Both the position numbers and the translations under genes were made by a program. Shown in pieces: positions 7,604 to 16,547 of a stretch of DNA of 64,000 bases; within the stretch, counting starts at the first letter, position 1, and each line of letters starts with the position of its first letter. The stretch covers positions 1-64,000 of the forward strand of contig SSFI01000081.1 in the NCBI GenBank assembly GCA_008015325.1. Reading direction: 5' to 3'. This DNA comes from Rheinheimera sp. (lineage in GTDB: Bacteria; Pseudomonadota; Gammaproteobacteria; Enterobacterales; Alteromonadaceae). The notes under the pieces were generated by a model. That model did no database searches and had not been told where the DNA came from. It saw only the letters and a program-made list of their open reading frames with translations.

Positions 7604-9876
7604 AGCACAACATCCTTAACTCTTGTAGTTCTTAAAATGGGTGCAAATAGCAATGCCGCAGCAATTCCAAACAAAGTAGTTATACCAAAGCCGGCAATCA
7701 CCGGCGTTTGGCTGAACATCAGCACACCAAATGCCAACATACTGGTCAGCGCCGATAGCCCGACAGCTAACTGCACTTCGGTTTCTGCCAGATTGGAGCT
7801 AAAAAATATTGCGTAATCCAGGGTAAGCGCGACCACTAGCACCAAACCAACCACATGAAACAGATTCAAGGCATGACCGAGCAGCAACGGACCCAGTAAC
7901 GCAGCCCCGCCACAAGCCCCCAAGTAAAGGGCAATGGCCAATGCCTGCTTCCAGCCGATATGCCAACACAGAAATGCCAAGATACATAAAGCGGCCAGCC
8001 CTAATCCTTGCTGTAAATGCAAACGCACGCCCTGCAAGCGCTTGCTTGCATCTGCAACCGGATGATACACGTCGACCAAACCGATCTTTTGCAACTGTTC
8101 GATCTCTGCATATTCCGGCTGCCAGCCCTGAACCGGAATGACCCCGACCAATGCCGGAGCATCTGCAAGGTTCGGCGCAATAGCAAGCATCTGCAGCCCA
8201 GCAGGCAGTTGTGATAGCGTCAGGTGCTGTGGTGGTGCTGCGTTAACAACAACACCGAGTTGTTGCAGATAGTCTTGTACAGCCACATTGTTGTAGGCAG
8301 TTTGCAATTGGCGCTGTAATTCTTGTTGCTGGGATAATGGCCATATCCAATCACTGAGAGCTTGCCAATGCGCCAACTTCCCCTGCTGTTGCCAAACTTG
8401 CAGCAATTGCACGACCTGCTGCTCACGGATCAACAAGTCGTCGAGTTGCTTCGCCTGTACTAACACGAATTGTATATCCCAACGCATACCGGTCAGTTGT
8501 TGCATCTGCTGCTCTTGCTCCAGCAAGGAAGGATTGATGGAATTTAAGGTTCTAACATCATCATCAACCCGCAACATCGTGGCTAAGACAGCCAATATAA
8601 TGATTGGAGTGGCAAGCAGGATGATGCGACTACGCCGCATTGATAATTGATGCCACAAGGCTAAATATCTGTTGGCTGTCGCGCTCGCACCAATGGAAAT
8701 TTGACATGTCGGTAGCACCACCGGCAATAGCCAGTGCACCAACACATAAACCACAGACATGCCGGTCATCATAAACACCGCCACTTGATTCAAAATCGCC
8801 AGTGGCAATACAAACAGCACCAGATAACCAATTAATGTTGATAACAAACTGAGTTGTAAGCCGGGCAACATGCGGCGAAAGAACGGACGGCCATGCTGTA
8901 CAGCCAGCATGCCATGGAATGCATAATCGACTGCGATACCGATCAGCGTGGTCGCAAAAACAAACGCAATTAAGTGCGGCGAATCAAAATACCAAAGCAC
9001 CGCCGCCAGCCCCGCCAGCACCCCGGTTCCGAGCAGCAAACCGGTGATAAGCAGCGGATAAACACTACGAAAAACAAACAGAATGAGCAGTGCAATGGCC
9101 AATAGCGAAGCTCCACCGTACCAGGTCATTTCATACTGAGCACGGCTGCTGGCCACAGCCGCATGAAAGACCACACCGCTGCGGATGAGCTGTAATTCAG
9201 GATATTTCTGCTGTAGTTGCTCTAAAATGGGTGTCAGTTCAGCGAGTGCTTGCTGCGTCCCCGCGCTGTCAAATGGGTCAAAGTGCAATTGGCCCAGCAA
9301 GAGTAAAAATGCCTTCTTTTGATGACTCCCTGCATAGCCGAAATCCATAGGCTGTAAGCCAATTCCTTGTCCGGTCGTCTGTAACATTTGTTCCAGATGG
9401 AACTGCGACAATAACAGCGGGTCACGCTGGATAATGTCGTCTGGCAGTGGGAGCGGGCTCACCAAACGCAACCAAGCGGCATCAATCAAAGATTGAAATT
9501 GACCTTTTGCGAGTTGTTGCCGTGCGGCTTGGTTAGCGATACGGCCAGCGGAATGTTGGACAAAAGTCGTCATTTCGCTGAGCGTGTCACTAGGTTTTTG
9601 CCAATGCCATGCGGCTTTGTCACCAACTGGTGTAGACGCCAGAACTTCGTTTGCTACAGTGTCCAACTCAGCGGCAGGTAACCCCGTCAACACCAGACGG
9701 AACTGTCGATTTACAGTATTGTTTGACAACAGCTGCGACTGCCACTGACCCCGCTCCTGCGGGAAAGCAGCTGTTAAACTACTGTTCCAATGCGTTTGCG
9801 GAACTAACACACTGAGACCAAACAGCAACGCAGCAATTAGCAAACACCAAAGAACCCACGCTCTTCTTGCAGTCAT
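7600..9876 (-). CDS. apeM: MMPL/RND-type exporter, ApeM-like
   Basis: This 758-residue membrane protein has the RND/MMPL plan: one N-terminal membrane helix (residues about 7-25), a large periplasmic domain, a block of five helices (about 250-400), a second periplasmic domain and a final helix block (about 630-750). Such exporters move lipid-like products out of the inner membrane. In APE clusters the substrate is thought to be the polyene lipid. The GTALDYAIFF-type helix near residue 680 corresponds to the repeat of the IDYAFH segment near residue 310. The gene overlaps both neighbours by four bases. Substrate assignment is from context. Confidence 0.88.
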   Translation of the reverse strand: MTARRAWVLWCLLIAALLFGLSVLVPQTHWNSSLTAAFPQERGQWQSQLLSNNTVNRQFRLVLTGLPAAELDTVANEVLASTPVGDKAAWHWQKPSDTLSEMTTFVQHSAGRIANQAARQQLAKGQFQSLIDAAWLRLVSPLPLPDDIIQRDPLLLSQFHLEQMLQTTGQGIGLQPMDFGYAGSHQKKAFLLLLGQLHFDPFDSAGTQQALAELTPILEQLQQKYPELQLIRSGVVFHAAVASSRAQYEMTWYGGASLLAIALLILFVFRSVYPLLITGLLLGTGVLAGLAAVLWYFDSPHLIAFVFATTLIGIAVDYAFHGMLAVQHGRPFFRRMLPGLQLSLLSTLIGYLVLFVLPLAILNQVAVFMMTGMSVVYVLVHWLLPVVLPTCQISIGASATANRYLALWHQLSMRRSRIILLATPIIILAVLATMLRVDDDVRTLNSINPSLLEQEQQMQQLTGMRWDIQFVLVQAKQLDDLLIREQQVVQLLQVWQQQGKLAHWQALSDWIWPLSQQQELQRQLQTAYNNVAVQDYLQQLGVVVNAAPPQHLTLSQLPAGLQMLAIAPNLADAPALVGVIPVQGWQPEYAEIEQLQKIGLVDVYHPVADASKRLQGVRLHLQQGLGLAALCILAFLCWHIGWKQALAIALYLGACGGAALLGPLLLGHALNLFHVVGLVLVVALTLDYAIFFSSNLAETEVQLAVGLSALTSMLAFGVLMFSQTPVIAGFGITTLFGIAAALLFAPILRTTRVKDVVL

Positions 9877-10394
9877 GCCTCAGGCCCCTGCAATTGAATG
9901 AGGCTTCGATTGCCTTTTACCTCGATCAATTCTATTTGTTCGAGTTTTGTTTCCCCACACAATTGGATCTGTTGGTAAAACTTATTTAAAGGGGCTGCTT
10001 TAGGCTGCATTTTCAGACAACCGGCCTGAAGCTTGGAAATACTGAAATGTTTCGCTAAAAATGAAGTATCGTGCTGGACCACCGCTAACATCAATTGGCC
10101 AATCAATTCAGAACCTGCCTGCACTTGCTGATGCTGCAAAGTCACGCCATGAGCGTCCAAATGAACTTTTTGCAGCACCGGTTTTTCGGTGACCCATTCG
10201 AGACTTTGCTCATTTAATGCTAAATAGCCGGAGCTCCGAAGCGGACGCTGCAACCCTTTAATCCACTTTTGCTGCACAAACGGATAATGCCCTGGCGCCA
10301 AAGTCCATCGATTCAGCAAAGTCGTTTCGTTTGCATCCACCTGATGACTGACAAGGACAGCCATCATCACGCCAGCGATTCGGTTTAACCACAT
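9873..10394 (-). CDS. apeL: LolA-like outer-membrane lipoprotein carrier, ApeL-like
   Basis: The 173-residue protein has a signal peptide (MWLNRIAGVMMAVLVSHQV) and then a half-barrel pattern of LolA type: a short N-terminal helix followed by strands around FVQQKWIKGL and a segment with LRSSGYLALN. LolA-like proteins shuttle hydrophobic cargo across the periplasm, and here the cargo is presumably the polyene lipid delivered by the adjacent MMPL exporter. It overlaps the thioesterase gene by 10 bases and the exporter gene by four. Sequence similarity to true LolA is weak, and the call relies partly on operon position. Confidence 0.8.
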   Translation of the reverse strand: MWLNRIAGVMMAVLVSHQVDANETTLLNRWTLAPGHYPFVQQKWIKGLQRPLRSSGYLALNEQSLEWVTEKPVLQKVHLDAHGVTLQHQQVQAGSELIGQLMLAVVQHDTSFLAKHFSISKLQAGCLKMQPKAAPLNKFYQQIQLCGETKLEQIELIEVKGNRSLIQLQGPEA

Positions 10395-10798
10395 GCTGGT
10401 ATTCCCAACTTTTGTAACAGGATGACAGGAGATTCAAAACACATCTCACCTGTGGCGATCGACACAGCAACCTGAATAGTGCTGGCTTTAGTGAGTAAAG
10501 CACCACTGGTCACATCGACAATGCGATAATTGATTTTGAGCCGATGCTCCCACTCCACCAGCGTTGCAATCACTTCAATCGGCAGGCCCAGCGTCGCCGA
10601 TTTTCGATACTTAATATGCATATCCACTATTGGCCACAGATAACCAGATTCCTGCATTTGCGGGTAATCGTAGTCAAAGGTCTGCAGCAAGGCGCAACGT
10701 GCCAACTCAAGATACTTTACATAATGGCCATGCCAGACGATATGCATGGCATCAATATCAAAGAACGGGACTGTGATTTGTATAGTTGCCGAACGCAT
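10385..10798 (-). CDS. apeK: Hotdog thioesterase (4HBT family), ApeK-like
   Basis: This 137-residue protein has the 4-hydroxybenzoyl-CoA thioesterase/YbgC pattern, with FFDIDAMHIVWHGHYVKYLE near residues 12-31. In it the Asp of the DIDAMxxVxH motif is the family's catalytic residue. It would hydrolyse acyl-ACP or acyl-CoA thioesters, either releasing finished chains or proofreading misprimed carrier proteins. The ATG (10796-10798) lies three bases after the ammonia-lyase stop, and its end overlaps the LolA-like gene. The reaction is secure and the exact in vivo substrate is unknown. Confidence 0.85.
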   Translation of the reverse strand: MRSATIQITVPFFDIDAMHIVWHGHYVKYLELARCALLQTFDYDYPQMQESGYLWPIVDMHIKYRKSATLGLPIEVIATLVEWEHRLKINYRIVDVTSGALLTKASTIQVAVSIATGEMCFESPVILLQKLGIPACG

Positions 10799-10801
10799 GT
10801 G

Positions 10802-12379
10802 CTACTCCTGATAAAGAGCGAATTGCTGCTGCTGGATAGCTCCGATTAACTGACGCAGCTCTGCTTCGAGTTGACGGTCTTCATCGACCAACGCATGCTG
10901 CTCGCCAAGCCTTTGCAGCATCGCTTGTAATTCAGGCATCAGACTGTCTAAAGCCAACTCTTTTCTCAGTACCCGCAACCGCATAGCCTGCTGCACAGCT
11001 AACAACGACGCGGCCAATACCTGTTCTGTTAACTCAAGCACGCGTAAACAATCTCGTGCGGCAATGGTCCCCATGCTGACCTTATCCTGATTGTGACACT
11101 CTGTAGACCGCGAAAATACACTCGCAGGCATCGTCAGCTTTAACGCCTCTGCAGTCCATGCTGAACAACCAATTTGCACAGCCTTAAAACCATGATTGAT
11201 AAAGCGCCGCTCCGGTGCAGCCGCGCTTAAATTGGCGGGTAAACCATTGTTATACCGGGTATCCATCAATAGCGCCATTTGCCGATCGTGCAGATCTGCC
11301 AGATTTGCGACGGCTGTTTTCATACTGTCCATCACCATCGCGATATGGCCACCGTAAAAATGACCGCCATGCAGCACATGCTCACCAATGCCATCCACAA
11401 TAGGGTTGTCATTAGCACTGTTGAGCTCGTTTTCGATCATTTGGCGAAACCAAGGCAAACTATCGCGCAACACACCGATAATATGAGGCGCGCAACGAAT
11501 GGAATATCGGTCCTGCAATCTGTCCGCGTTACGAGGGTGCTCATGGTGATTTAAATCATGGCGGATCCAACCGGCCACTTCATTCTGACCTGGATGTGGT
11601 TTGACACTGAATAAGATGTCATCAAAATGATGACTATTACCTTTGAGAGCGAGACTCATCATCGCTGTGACCCGACTGGACAGTTTCGTCAAATAGTCAG
11701 CGCGTTCATAAGCCAAACATGCAAGTCCGGTCATCACTGCAGTCCCGTTCATTACTGCCAAGCCTTCCTTGGGCCGCAAAGTCAGCGGTTGCCACCCCAA
11801 CTCCTGCATCACCTCCACCGCGGGACGTCGAACCTGCCTGTACATCACGTCTCGCTCACCAATCATGGCACCGGCAACATACGACAATGGCGTTAAATCT
11901 CCACTTGCGCCAACGCTGCCTTCTTGAGGTATACACGGTGTGATATCGTGATTGAGAAAATCGACCAATCGAGCCAATAGATCACGACTCACCCCAGAAT
12001 AACCTTGGCTTAACGAGCACAACCGCGTCGCAAGAATGGCACGGCTCTGCTGATAGGAAAATTCTTGGCCTAAACCACATCCATGAAACCGTGTTAAATG
12101 CACTGGTAATTCATACACTTGATGCAAGGGCACACGCACCGTCACACTGTCACCATACCCCGTCGTAACGCCATAAATGACGCCATCCTCATCAAGCAAT
12201 TGATCTAAGAAAGCAACGCCGGCATCGATCCGATGCCAGAAGTCTGCGCTGTCTGTCAACTTGACCGGCAGACCATGTTGCGCAATAGCCGTGATATCTT
12301 CAATACGAAGTCGCGTTTGCCCAAAAGTCACCTGGTGAATCTGCTGTTGAGCGTCCAAAAAGATAGAAGACCTTGTCAC
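10802..12379 (-). CDS. Aromatic amino acid ammonia-lyase (HAL/PAL/TAL family)
   Basis: The 525-residue protein has the hallmark Ala158-Ser159-Gly160 triad in GSVGASGDLTPLSY that cyclises to the MIO cofactor. It also has the catalytic loop YGVTTGYG with Tyr69. The enzyme would eliminate ammonia from an aromatic amino acid to give an arylacrylate, a logical starter for the aryl polyene. The residues at the substrate-selectivity position read Phe98-His99. That differs from the Ser-His, His-Leu and Phe-Leu pairs usually linked to histidine, tyrosine and phenylalanine enzymes, so the substrate is left open. The gene is packed within the operon, two bases after the acyltransferase stop. Confidence 0.9.
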   Translation of the reverse strand: MTRSSIFLDAQQQIHQVTFGQTRLRIEDITAIAQHGLPVKLTDSADFWHRIDAGVAFLDQLLDEDGVIYGVTTGYGDSVTVRVPLHQVYELPVHLTRFHGCGLGQEFSYQQSRAILATRLCSLSQGYSGVSRDLLARLVDFLNHDITPCIPQEGSVGASGDLTPLSYVAGAMIGERDVMYRQVRRPAVEVMQELGWQPLTLRPKEGLAVMNGTAVMTGLACLAYERADYLTKLSSRVTAMMSLALKGNSHHFDDILFSVKPHPGQNEVAGWIRHDLNHHEHPRNADRLQDRYSIRCAPHIIGVLRDSLPWFRQMIENELNSANDNPIVDGIGEHVLHGGHFYGGHIAMVMDSMKTAVANLADLHDRQMALLMDTRYNNGLPANLSAAAPERRFINHGFKAVQIGCSAWTAEALKLTMPASVFSRSTECHNQDKVSMGTIAARDCLRVLELTEQVLAASLLAVQQAMRLRVLRKELALDSLMPELQAMLQRLGEQHALVDEDRQLEAELRQLIGAIQQQQFALYQE

Positions 12380-12381
12380 GA

Positions 12382-13332
12382 TTACTTGTCCTTGCCGGCT
12401 TCCGGCAAATGCCAGAAATCAAAGAAATTAAACCATTGATAGGGGTACAGCAGCGCAAAACCTTGCAACACAGCAGCATAAGCACTGACATATTGTTGTA
12501 ATGCTTGCTGACGCTGTTTGCGCGGTAACACGATTTGATCTGAAAAATGCTGCAATGTCAGTGCGTAGTGGTCCCCCTGGCGCAGACAAAACAGCAGGTA
12601 CACTGGACATTCCAGCACACTTGCAAGTACCCAGGGACCTATTGCAAAGGGGGCGGGATGGCCAAGAAAATCGCACCAAATCGCCTGTTCCGGAGTTGAA
12701 ACCGACATTCGGTCGCCAACGATGACGATGAATTCGTTATTGTCGATCCATTCTCGCATTTGGATGGCTAAAGCCGGTGTGATCGTATCCACTTGCACCA
12801 TATTGGTTTCAACCATATGGTTGGTTTGTTGCAGTGCTTTGTTAAAGGCGACTGCGTGCCGAGTGAACACCAAGACGTGAATACGGGTACTGTATTTGCG
12901 ACTCGCCATAGCTCGGCTCAATTCCACGTTACCCAAATGACTGCCGATCAGCACGCCGCCTTTTTGTTGCCGCACAATGTCATCGAACGTGATGTTACCG
13001 ATTGTGTTAAGGCGTTCTGGTCCTATTCGTCCCAACCAACCATCAATTTTGGCCAGGGCTTCATAGGCGAAACTGTAAAAATGCAAAAAAATCTGCCACA
13101 GCCCAGGCTCGCTGCGAAAAGAACTGTGTTCAGCGGCAGTGGCGTGTACGCGTTGCAAAAACTGTCGTGAGGCCTGTCTAGCCCGTTGATTAATGCAGAC
13201 AAAATAGAGCAGCACCGGTACCAATACGACCTGCAGCAACCATTTGCCACCAAAACGGTAGAACCATAATAAGGTACGGATGCCAAGGTAGCTGCCACTT
13301 TCAGCTTGTTTTGCCCAATGTACCTTGCTCAT
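12382..13332 (-). CDS. LpxL/HtrB-type lipid acyltransferase
   Basis: The 316-residue protein carries an N-terminal membrane segment (about 30-48) and the acyltransferase motif HLGNVE (His132, Glu137, HX4E). It also has downstream blocks typical of the lysophospholipid acyltransferase superfamily, such as GDRMSVS near 210-216. It would transfer an acyl group, plausibly the polyene carboxylate, to a lipid or glycolipid anchor at the inner membrane. In several APE clusters this activity is fused to the glycosyltransferase in one protein (ApeJ). Here it is a separate gene whose ATG overlaps the glycosyltransferase stop by four bases. The acceptor is unknown. Confidence 0.85.
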   Translation of the reverse strand: MSKVHWAKQAESGSYLGIRTLLWFYRFGGKWLLQVVLVPVLLYFVCINQRARQASRQFLQRVHATAAEHSSFRSEPGLWQIFLHFYSFAYEALAKIDGWLGRIGPERLNTIGNITFDDIVRQQKGGVLIGSHLGNVELSRAMASRKYSTRIHVLVFTRHAVAFNKALQQTNHMVETNMVQVDTITPALAIQMREWIDNNEFIVIVGDRMSVSTPEQAIWCDFLGHPAPFAIGPWVLASVLECPVYLLFCLRQGDHYALTLQHFSDQIVLPRKQRQQALQQYVSAYAAVLQGFALLYPYQWFNFFDFWHLPEAGKDK

Positions 13333-14075
13333 AACGACTGCCTATGCTTCTTTCGCCGCAGCAGTGTAGGTAGTCTAAGCAACATGCCGAAAAACAATCG
13401 GGTATGCATTTTAGTTATCAACCAATTGTCACGCAGTGCATGAAAATGCGATCGTCCCCCTGGCGGGTAAATCACTTTGGTTGGCACAAAGACCGGGTGC
13501 ACCCCTTCCCAAAAAAGGCGGACCATAACTTCAATATCAAAATCCATGCGTTTACCCAAAGCAATGCGATCAAACAATGCAACCGACGTGGCAGTTGGAT
13601 AGACTCGAAAGCCACACATGGTGTCTTTCACACTGAAGCTTAAGGTTTCAACCCAAACCCAAAAGTGAGTGATCCAGCGCCCAATTTTCCGGCCCATAGG
13701 AATGGAATCATCATAAACAGGTGAGCCACTAATCAATGCGGTCGGTTGTTGTTCTGCAAGGGACCATAGGTGCGGGATATCCGCTAAGTTATGTTGACCA
13801 TCCGCGTCGACTTGTAAGGCATGGCTGTATCCCAATTCGTTGGCTCGACGCAATCCCGTCATCACAGCCCCACCTTTGCCTTGATTAACTTCATGACAAA
13901 CTAAATCAACGGTCGGGCATTCCGTAGCCAATAGCTGCAATACTGCAGTGGTCTGCGCATCAGAGCCATCATTGACCACAATGATCGGTAGGTTAAATTG
14001 CAGCAACATATGCACTGTGTTACCGACAGTCCACGGATGATTGTATACAGGGACAATAAAGCATTTACGCACCAT
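13329..14075 (-). CDS. Family 2 glycosyltransferase (glycosyltransferase half of ApeJ)
   Basis: The open frame reaches 14162, but the ATG at 14075 begins directly at the GT2 fold (MVRKCFIVPVYNHP) and overlaps the dehydratase gene by 11 bases, so it is preferred. The product of about 248 residues has the nucleotide-sugar motif VVNDGSDAQT and the metal-binding DADGQH, followed by a weak C-terminal hydrophobic part. It resembles dolichol-phosphate-mannose-synthase-like enzymes and would attach a sugar to the lipid anchor or the pigment. It is followed immediately by the acyltransferase with which it is fused in some relatives. Confidence 0.85.
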   Translation of the reverse strand: MVRKCFIVPVYNHPWTVGNTVHMLLQFNLPIIVVNDGSDAQTTAVLQLLATECPTVDLVCHEVNQGKGGAVMTGLRRANELGYSHALQVDADGQHNLADIPHLWSLAEQQPTALISGSPVYDDSIPMGRKIGRWITHFWVWVETLSFSVKDTMCGFRVYPTATSVALFDRIALGKRMDFDIEVMVRLFWEGVHPVFVPTKVIYPPGGRSHFHALRDNWLITKMHTRLFFGMLLRLPTLLRRKKHRQSL

Positions 14076-14418
14076 GCGGTCCCCATTTGAGCCGACCCGA
14101 TGACATGCGTTGTTCACCAACGTAAAAAGCAAACGTAGAGGTATCTGCTTTGGTTTGCGCAATGACTAAGCGTACTTTGACATCTGGCTGGATCATTTCT
14201 TGGAATTTCAGCACTTCGACACTTAACACCTGTTGACCTGGTGCTAGGTGACATTGGGTGTAATACACAGCCCAATCCAATTGTGCTATCCCTGCTAACA
14301 CAGACGCATGCGGGAAATGTCCATCGAAATAATGCAGATCTGCTGACACCTGCAGTTCTATCTCGACACCGTCAATGGTCTGCTGCGTGACTCGGCTCGG
14401 TGGGAAAAATCGACTCAT
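14065..14418 (-). CDS. apeI: Short FabZ-like dehydratase, ApeI-like
   Basis: This 117-residue hotdog protein has the catalytic segment YFDGHFPHASVLAGIAQLDW, with His34 and an acidic partner at Asp48 where FabZ usually has Glu. An aspartate in a QLDW context fits the ApeI-type group. It would dehydrate 3-hydroxyacyl-ACP intermediates together with the second dehydratase at 4178-4630. Its ATG overlaps the ligase stop by four bases, and its end overlaps the glycosyltransferase start. Confidence 0.87.
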   Translation of the reverse strand: MSRFFPPSRVTQQTIDGVEIELQVSADLHYFDGHFPHASVLAGIAQLDWAVYYTQCHLAPGQQVLSVEVLKFQEMIQPDVKVRLVIAQTKADTSTFAFYVGEQRMSSGRLKWGPHGA

Positions 14419-15758
14419 GACAAAAATAACGCCTCAAGTTGTTGCAAAGGCAATTTACCTTGCTCATTAAATGGCAATCGCGAGACATAACGAAACTTTC
14501 GAGGTAGCAACACAGATTCAAACCGCTGCGACAGCGCTTGGCGAATTTGCTGATTCAACGCTCGTTTACCGTGGACATTGAGATATTCTTGCCCCTCGTG
14601 GCTAAGCTCAACCACCAACCCCAGTTGGACACGACCGCGCTCAGAAGGCGCAGATACCAATAACGCTGCAGCTTGTTGTAGCCAAGGTAATTGATTACAA
14701 AGCGATTCAACTTCGGCCAGCGCAAGGCGTTTTTCTTCCAGCTTCACGATGCGATCCGCTCGGCCACAGAGCACAAAATATGGTGCATCCAGCAACTCGG
14801 CATAATCTGTGGTGTCGTGCCAAGTTGCTGCCAAGTAAGGTGTGCGCAAACGCAAACACTGATCTGGGGTCAGTGATAACTCTATACCCGTAAATGCCTG
14901 CCAGGGCCTGAGGCTCTGCTCTGACTGGTATTGCCGCCACCCTATACCACCAGTTTCTGTACTTCCGACCACCTCAATGACGCCATAACCCGTCTGCAGA
15001 AAAAATGCAGCTGCATCACGATTTGCCAACGGTCCCCCGGAGCAAAACACCCGACACAATTGCGATGCGTTGTTTTGCACCAGCTGTAGCCCCTCATATC
15101 TCGAGATGTGCGCCGGGCTACTAATTAACGTCACCGCAGTGTCAAATCGCTGCAGTGCCAGCCATTGTTCTTGAAATTCAATTGTGGCGCTGTACAACGT
15201 GGCACCATGTTGTAGGGGCCACAACAGTCGGAATAACAAACCATAAATATGGTAATGAGGAACTGTCGCAGCAAAGAGCACAGCACCGGACTGCGGCACA
15301 CATTGAAAAGTTTGTTGTAGCGTCTGCACTTCCTTTTGCAATTGCCAGAATTGCTTACCCACTAGCTTTGGCGCACCTGTTGATCCCGAAGTTAAAAACC
15401 ACAACTGTGCCTGATCAGAAATGGATAGATCACAAACTGTCGGAGCCGAAGGAAGCCAGTCTGGTTGCAACCAGACAGTGTCAACCTGTGATACTGTCTC
15501 CTGCACCGTGTGTGGTTTGTTGTTCGGCAGTAACACAACTTCAATATCAGCACTTAATAATGCAAACAACCACACGGCAAATGGCACAACCTCATCATGA
15601 AACAAGGCGACACGGCGAACCTGCAGGGATAGACAATACGTTTTGGCACTTTGCACCCGACCGAGGAACTCTGCTGCTGAGACCTTCCCTGTACTGTCTG
15701 ACCATTGAAAAGGTACGCCAATAAACAAAGGGTCTTGGCTGAAGTCAGAAATGTGCAT
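14415..15758 (-). CDS. apeH: AMP-dependent aryl/acyl ligase, ApeH-like
   Basis: The 447-residue protein is a compact ANL-superfamily adenylating enzyme. It has a P-loop-like LTSGSTGAPKLVGK at about 122-135, an STETGG motif in the middle, and a C-terminal subdomain with the RKFRYVSRLP and GKLP elements carrying the catalytic lysine. It would activate an aromatic acid, such as the ammonia-lyase product, with ATP and load it on an ACP, starting the chain. It is shorter than typical acyl-CoA synthetases, as is usual for this group. It overlaps the membrane protein gene upstream by 14 bases. Confidence 0.88.
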   Translation of the reverse strand: MHISDFSQDPLFIGVPFQWSDSTGKVSAAEFLGRVQSAKTYCLSLQVRRVALFHDEVVPFAVWLFALLSADIEVVLLPNNKPHTVQETVSQVDTVWLQPDWLPSAPTVCDLSISDQAQLWFLTSGSTGAPKLVGKQFWQLQKEVQTLQQTFQCVPQSGAVLFAATVPHYHIYGLLFRLLWPLQHGATLYSATIEFQEQWLALQRFDTAVTLISSPAHISRYEGLQLVQNNASQLCRVFCSGGPLANRDAAAFFLQTGYGVIEVVGSTETGGIGWRQYQSEQSLRPWQAFTGIELSLTPDQCLRLRTPYLAATWHDTTDYAELLDAPYFVLCGRADRIVKLEEKRLALAEVESLCNQLPWLQQAAALLVSAPSERGRVQLGLVVELSHEGQEYLNVHGKRALNQQIRQALSQRFESVLLPRKFRYVSRLPFNEQGKLPLQQLEALFLS

Positions 15759-16287
15759 TTCGGCGTACCCGTTGTCTGACCAAGAATTCTACGCCCATCA
15801 ATGTTCCCATCAAGAAATACGAGATCGCACCGTTATACCAGGTCCACCACTGCCAATTCCCCAACCACGCCAGCCATGCGGCCATAGTGCCATTGCCGAT
15901 AAAAAAGACACACCATACTTGGGTCACGTGTCTCGTGTAACGACGTCCACTCTCTGGCAGCGGGCCTTCCATGAGTGTGGCTATACGTTCAACAACAGTC
16001 GGGGGAAACCACAAAGAACTGGCAAATAACCACAACATGCCCACATTGACCCACACAGGGTAAAACAACAAGGCTTGATCCACTTGATTCAACATCGCTG
16101 CCGCGAAAAACACCAGCAAGGTAAGTAACAAAAATCGACGTTGAGGTAATGTGGTTGTGCTTTGGCGCCACTTCAGCGCCAACCCAAGCATAATGGGCAC
16201 CATTGCGCCCAAAAACCAACCTTTTGAGACGGCAAAATATACCCAAAACGGGTAAACCATAACGAGTAAAATCGATGCGAATTTCAC
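15745..16287 (-). CDS. apeG: APE cluster integral membrane protein, ApeG-like (COG4648-type)
   Basis: This 180-residue protein is almost entirely hydrophobic, with about five membrane helices. It matches the COG4648-like proteins that are standard members of aryl polyene operons between the acyl carrier proteins and the ligase. No catalytic motif is evident. It probably anchors or assists the biosynthetic or transport complex at the inner membrane. It begins nine bases after the stop of the second ACP gene and overlaps the ligase gene. Confidence 0.75.
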   Translation of the reverse strand: MKFASILLVMVYPFWVYFAVSKGWFLGAMVPIMLGLALKWRQSTTTLPQRRFLLLTLLVFFAAAMLNQVDQALLFYPVWVNVGMLWLFASSLWFPPTVVERIATLMEGPLPESGRRYTRHVTQVWCVFFIGNGTMAAWLAWLGNWQWWTWYNGAISYFLMGTLMGVEFLVRQRVRRNAHF

Positions 16288-16296
16288 CGGCGAAAG

Positions 16297-16545
16297 CTAA
16301 GCAGTTTTTAACTTGTAGATTTCATCAACGACATGCCCAACGGTACGGACTTGCTTAAATGCTTCAGGTTCAATTTTTGTGCCTGTCATTTCACGCAATT
16401 TCACCACCAAATCCACAGCATCGATACTGTCTAAATCCAAATCTTGATACAGCTGGGCATCCATATTAATTTTTGTCGCGTCCAATTCAAACTCGTCTAC
16501 TAATAAGTCAGTTAGCGTAGTTAAGATGTCCTGTTTTGTGATCAT
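16297..16545 (-). CDS. apeF: Acyl carrier protein 2, ApeF-like
   Basis: This 82-residue acidic four-helix carrier protein has the phosphopantetheine attachment Ser40 in DLDLDSIDAVDLV. It would carry starter or extension intermediates as thioesters. It starts two bases after the stop of the first ACP gene. The divergent phosphopantetheinyl transferase gene at 18386 is the obvious candidate to activate it. Confidence 0.92.
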   Translation of the reverse strand: MITKQDILTTLTDLLVDEFELDATKINMDAQLYQDLDLDSIDAVDLVVKLREMTGTKIEPEAFKQVRTVGHVVDEIYKLKTA

Positions 16546-16547
16546 GC

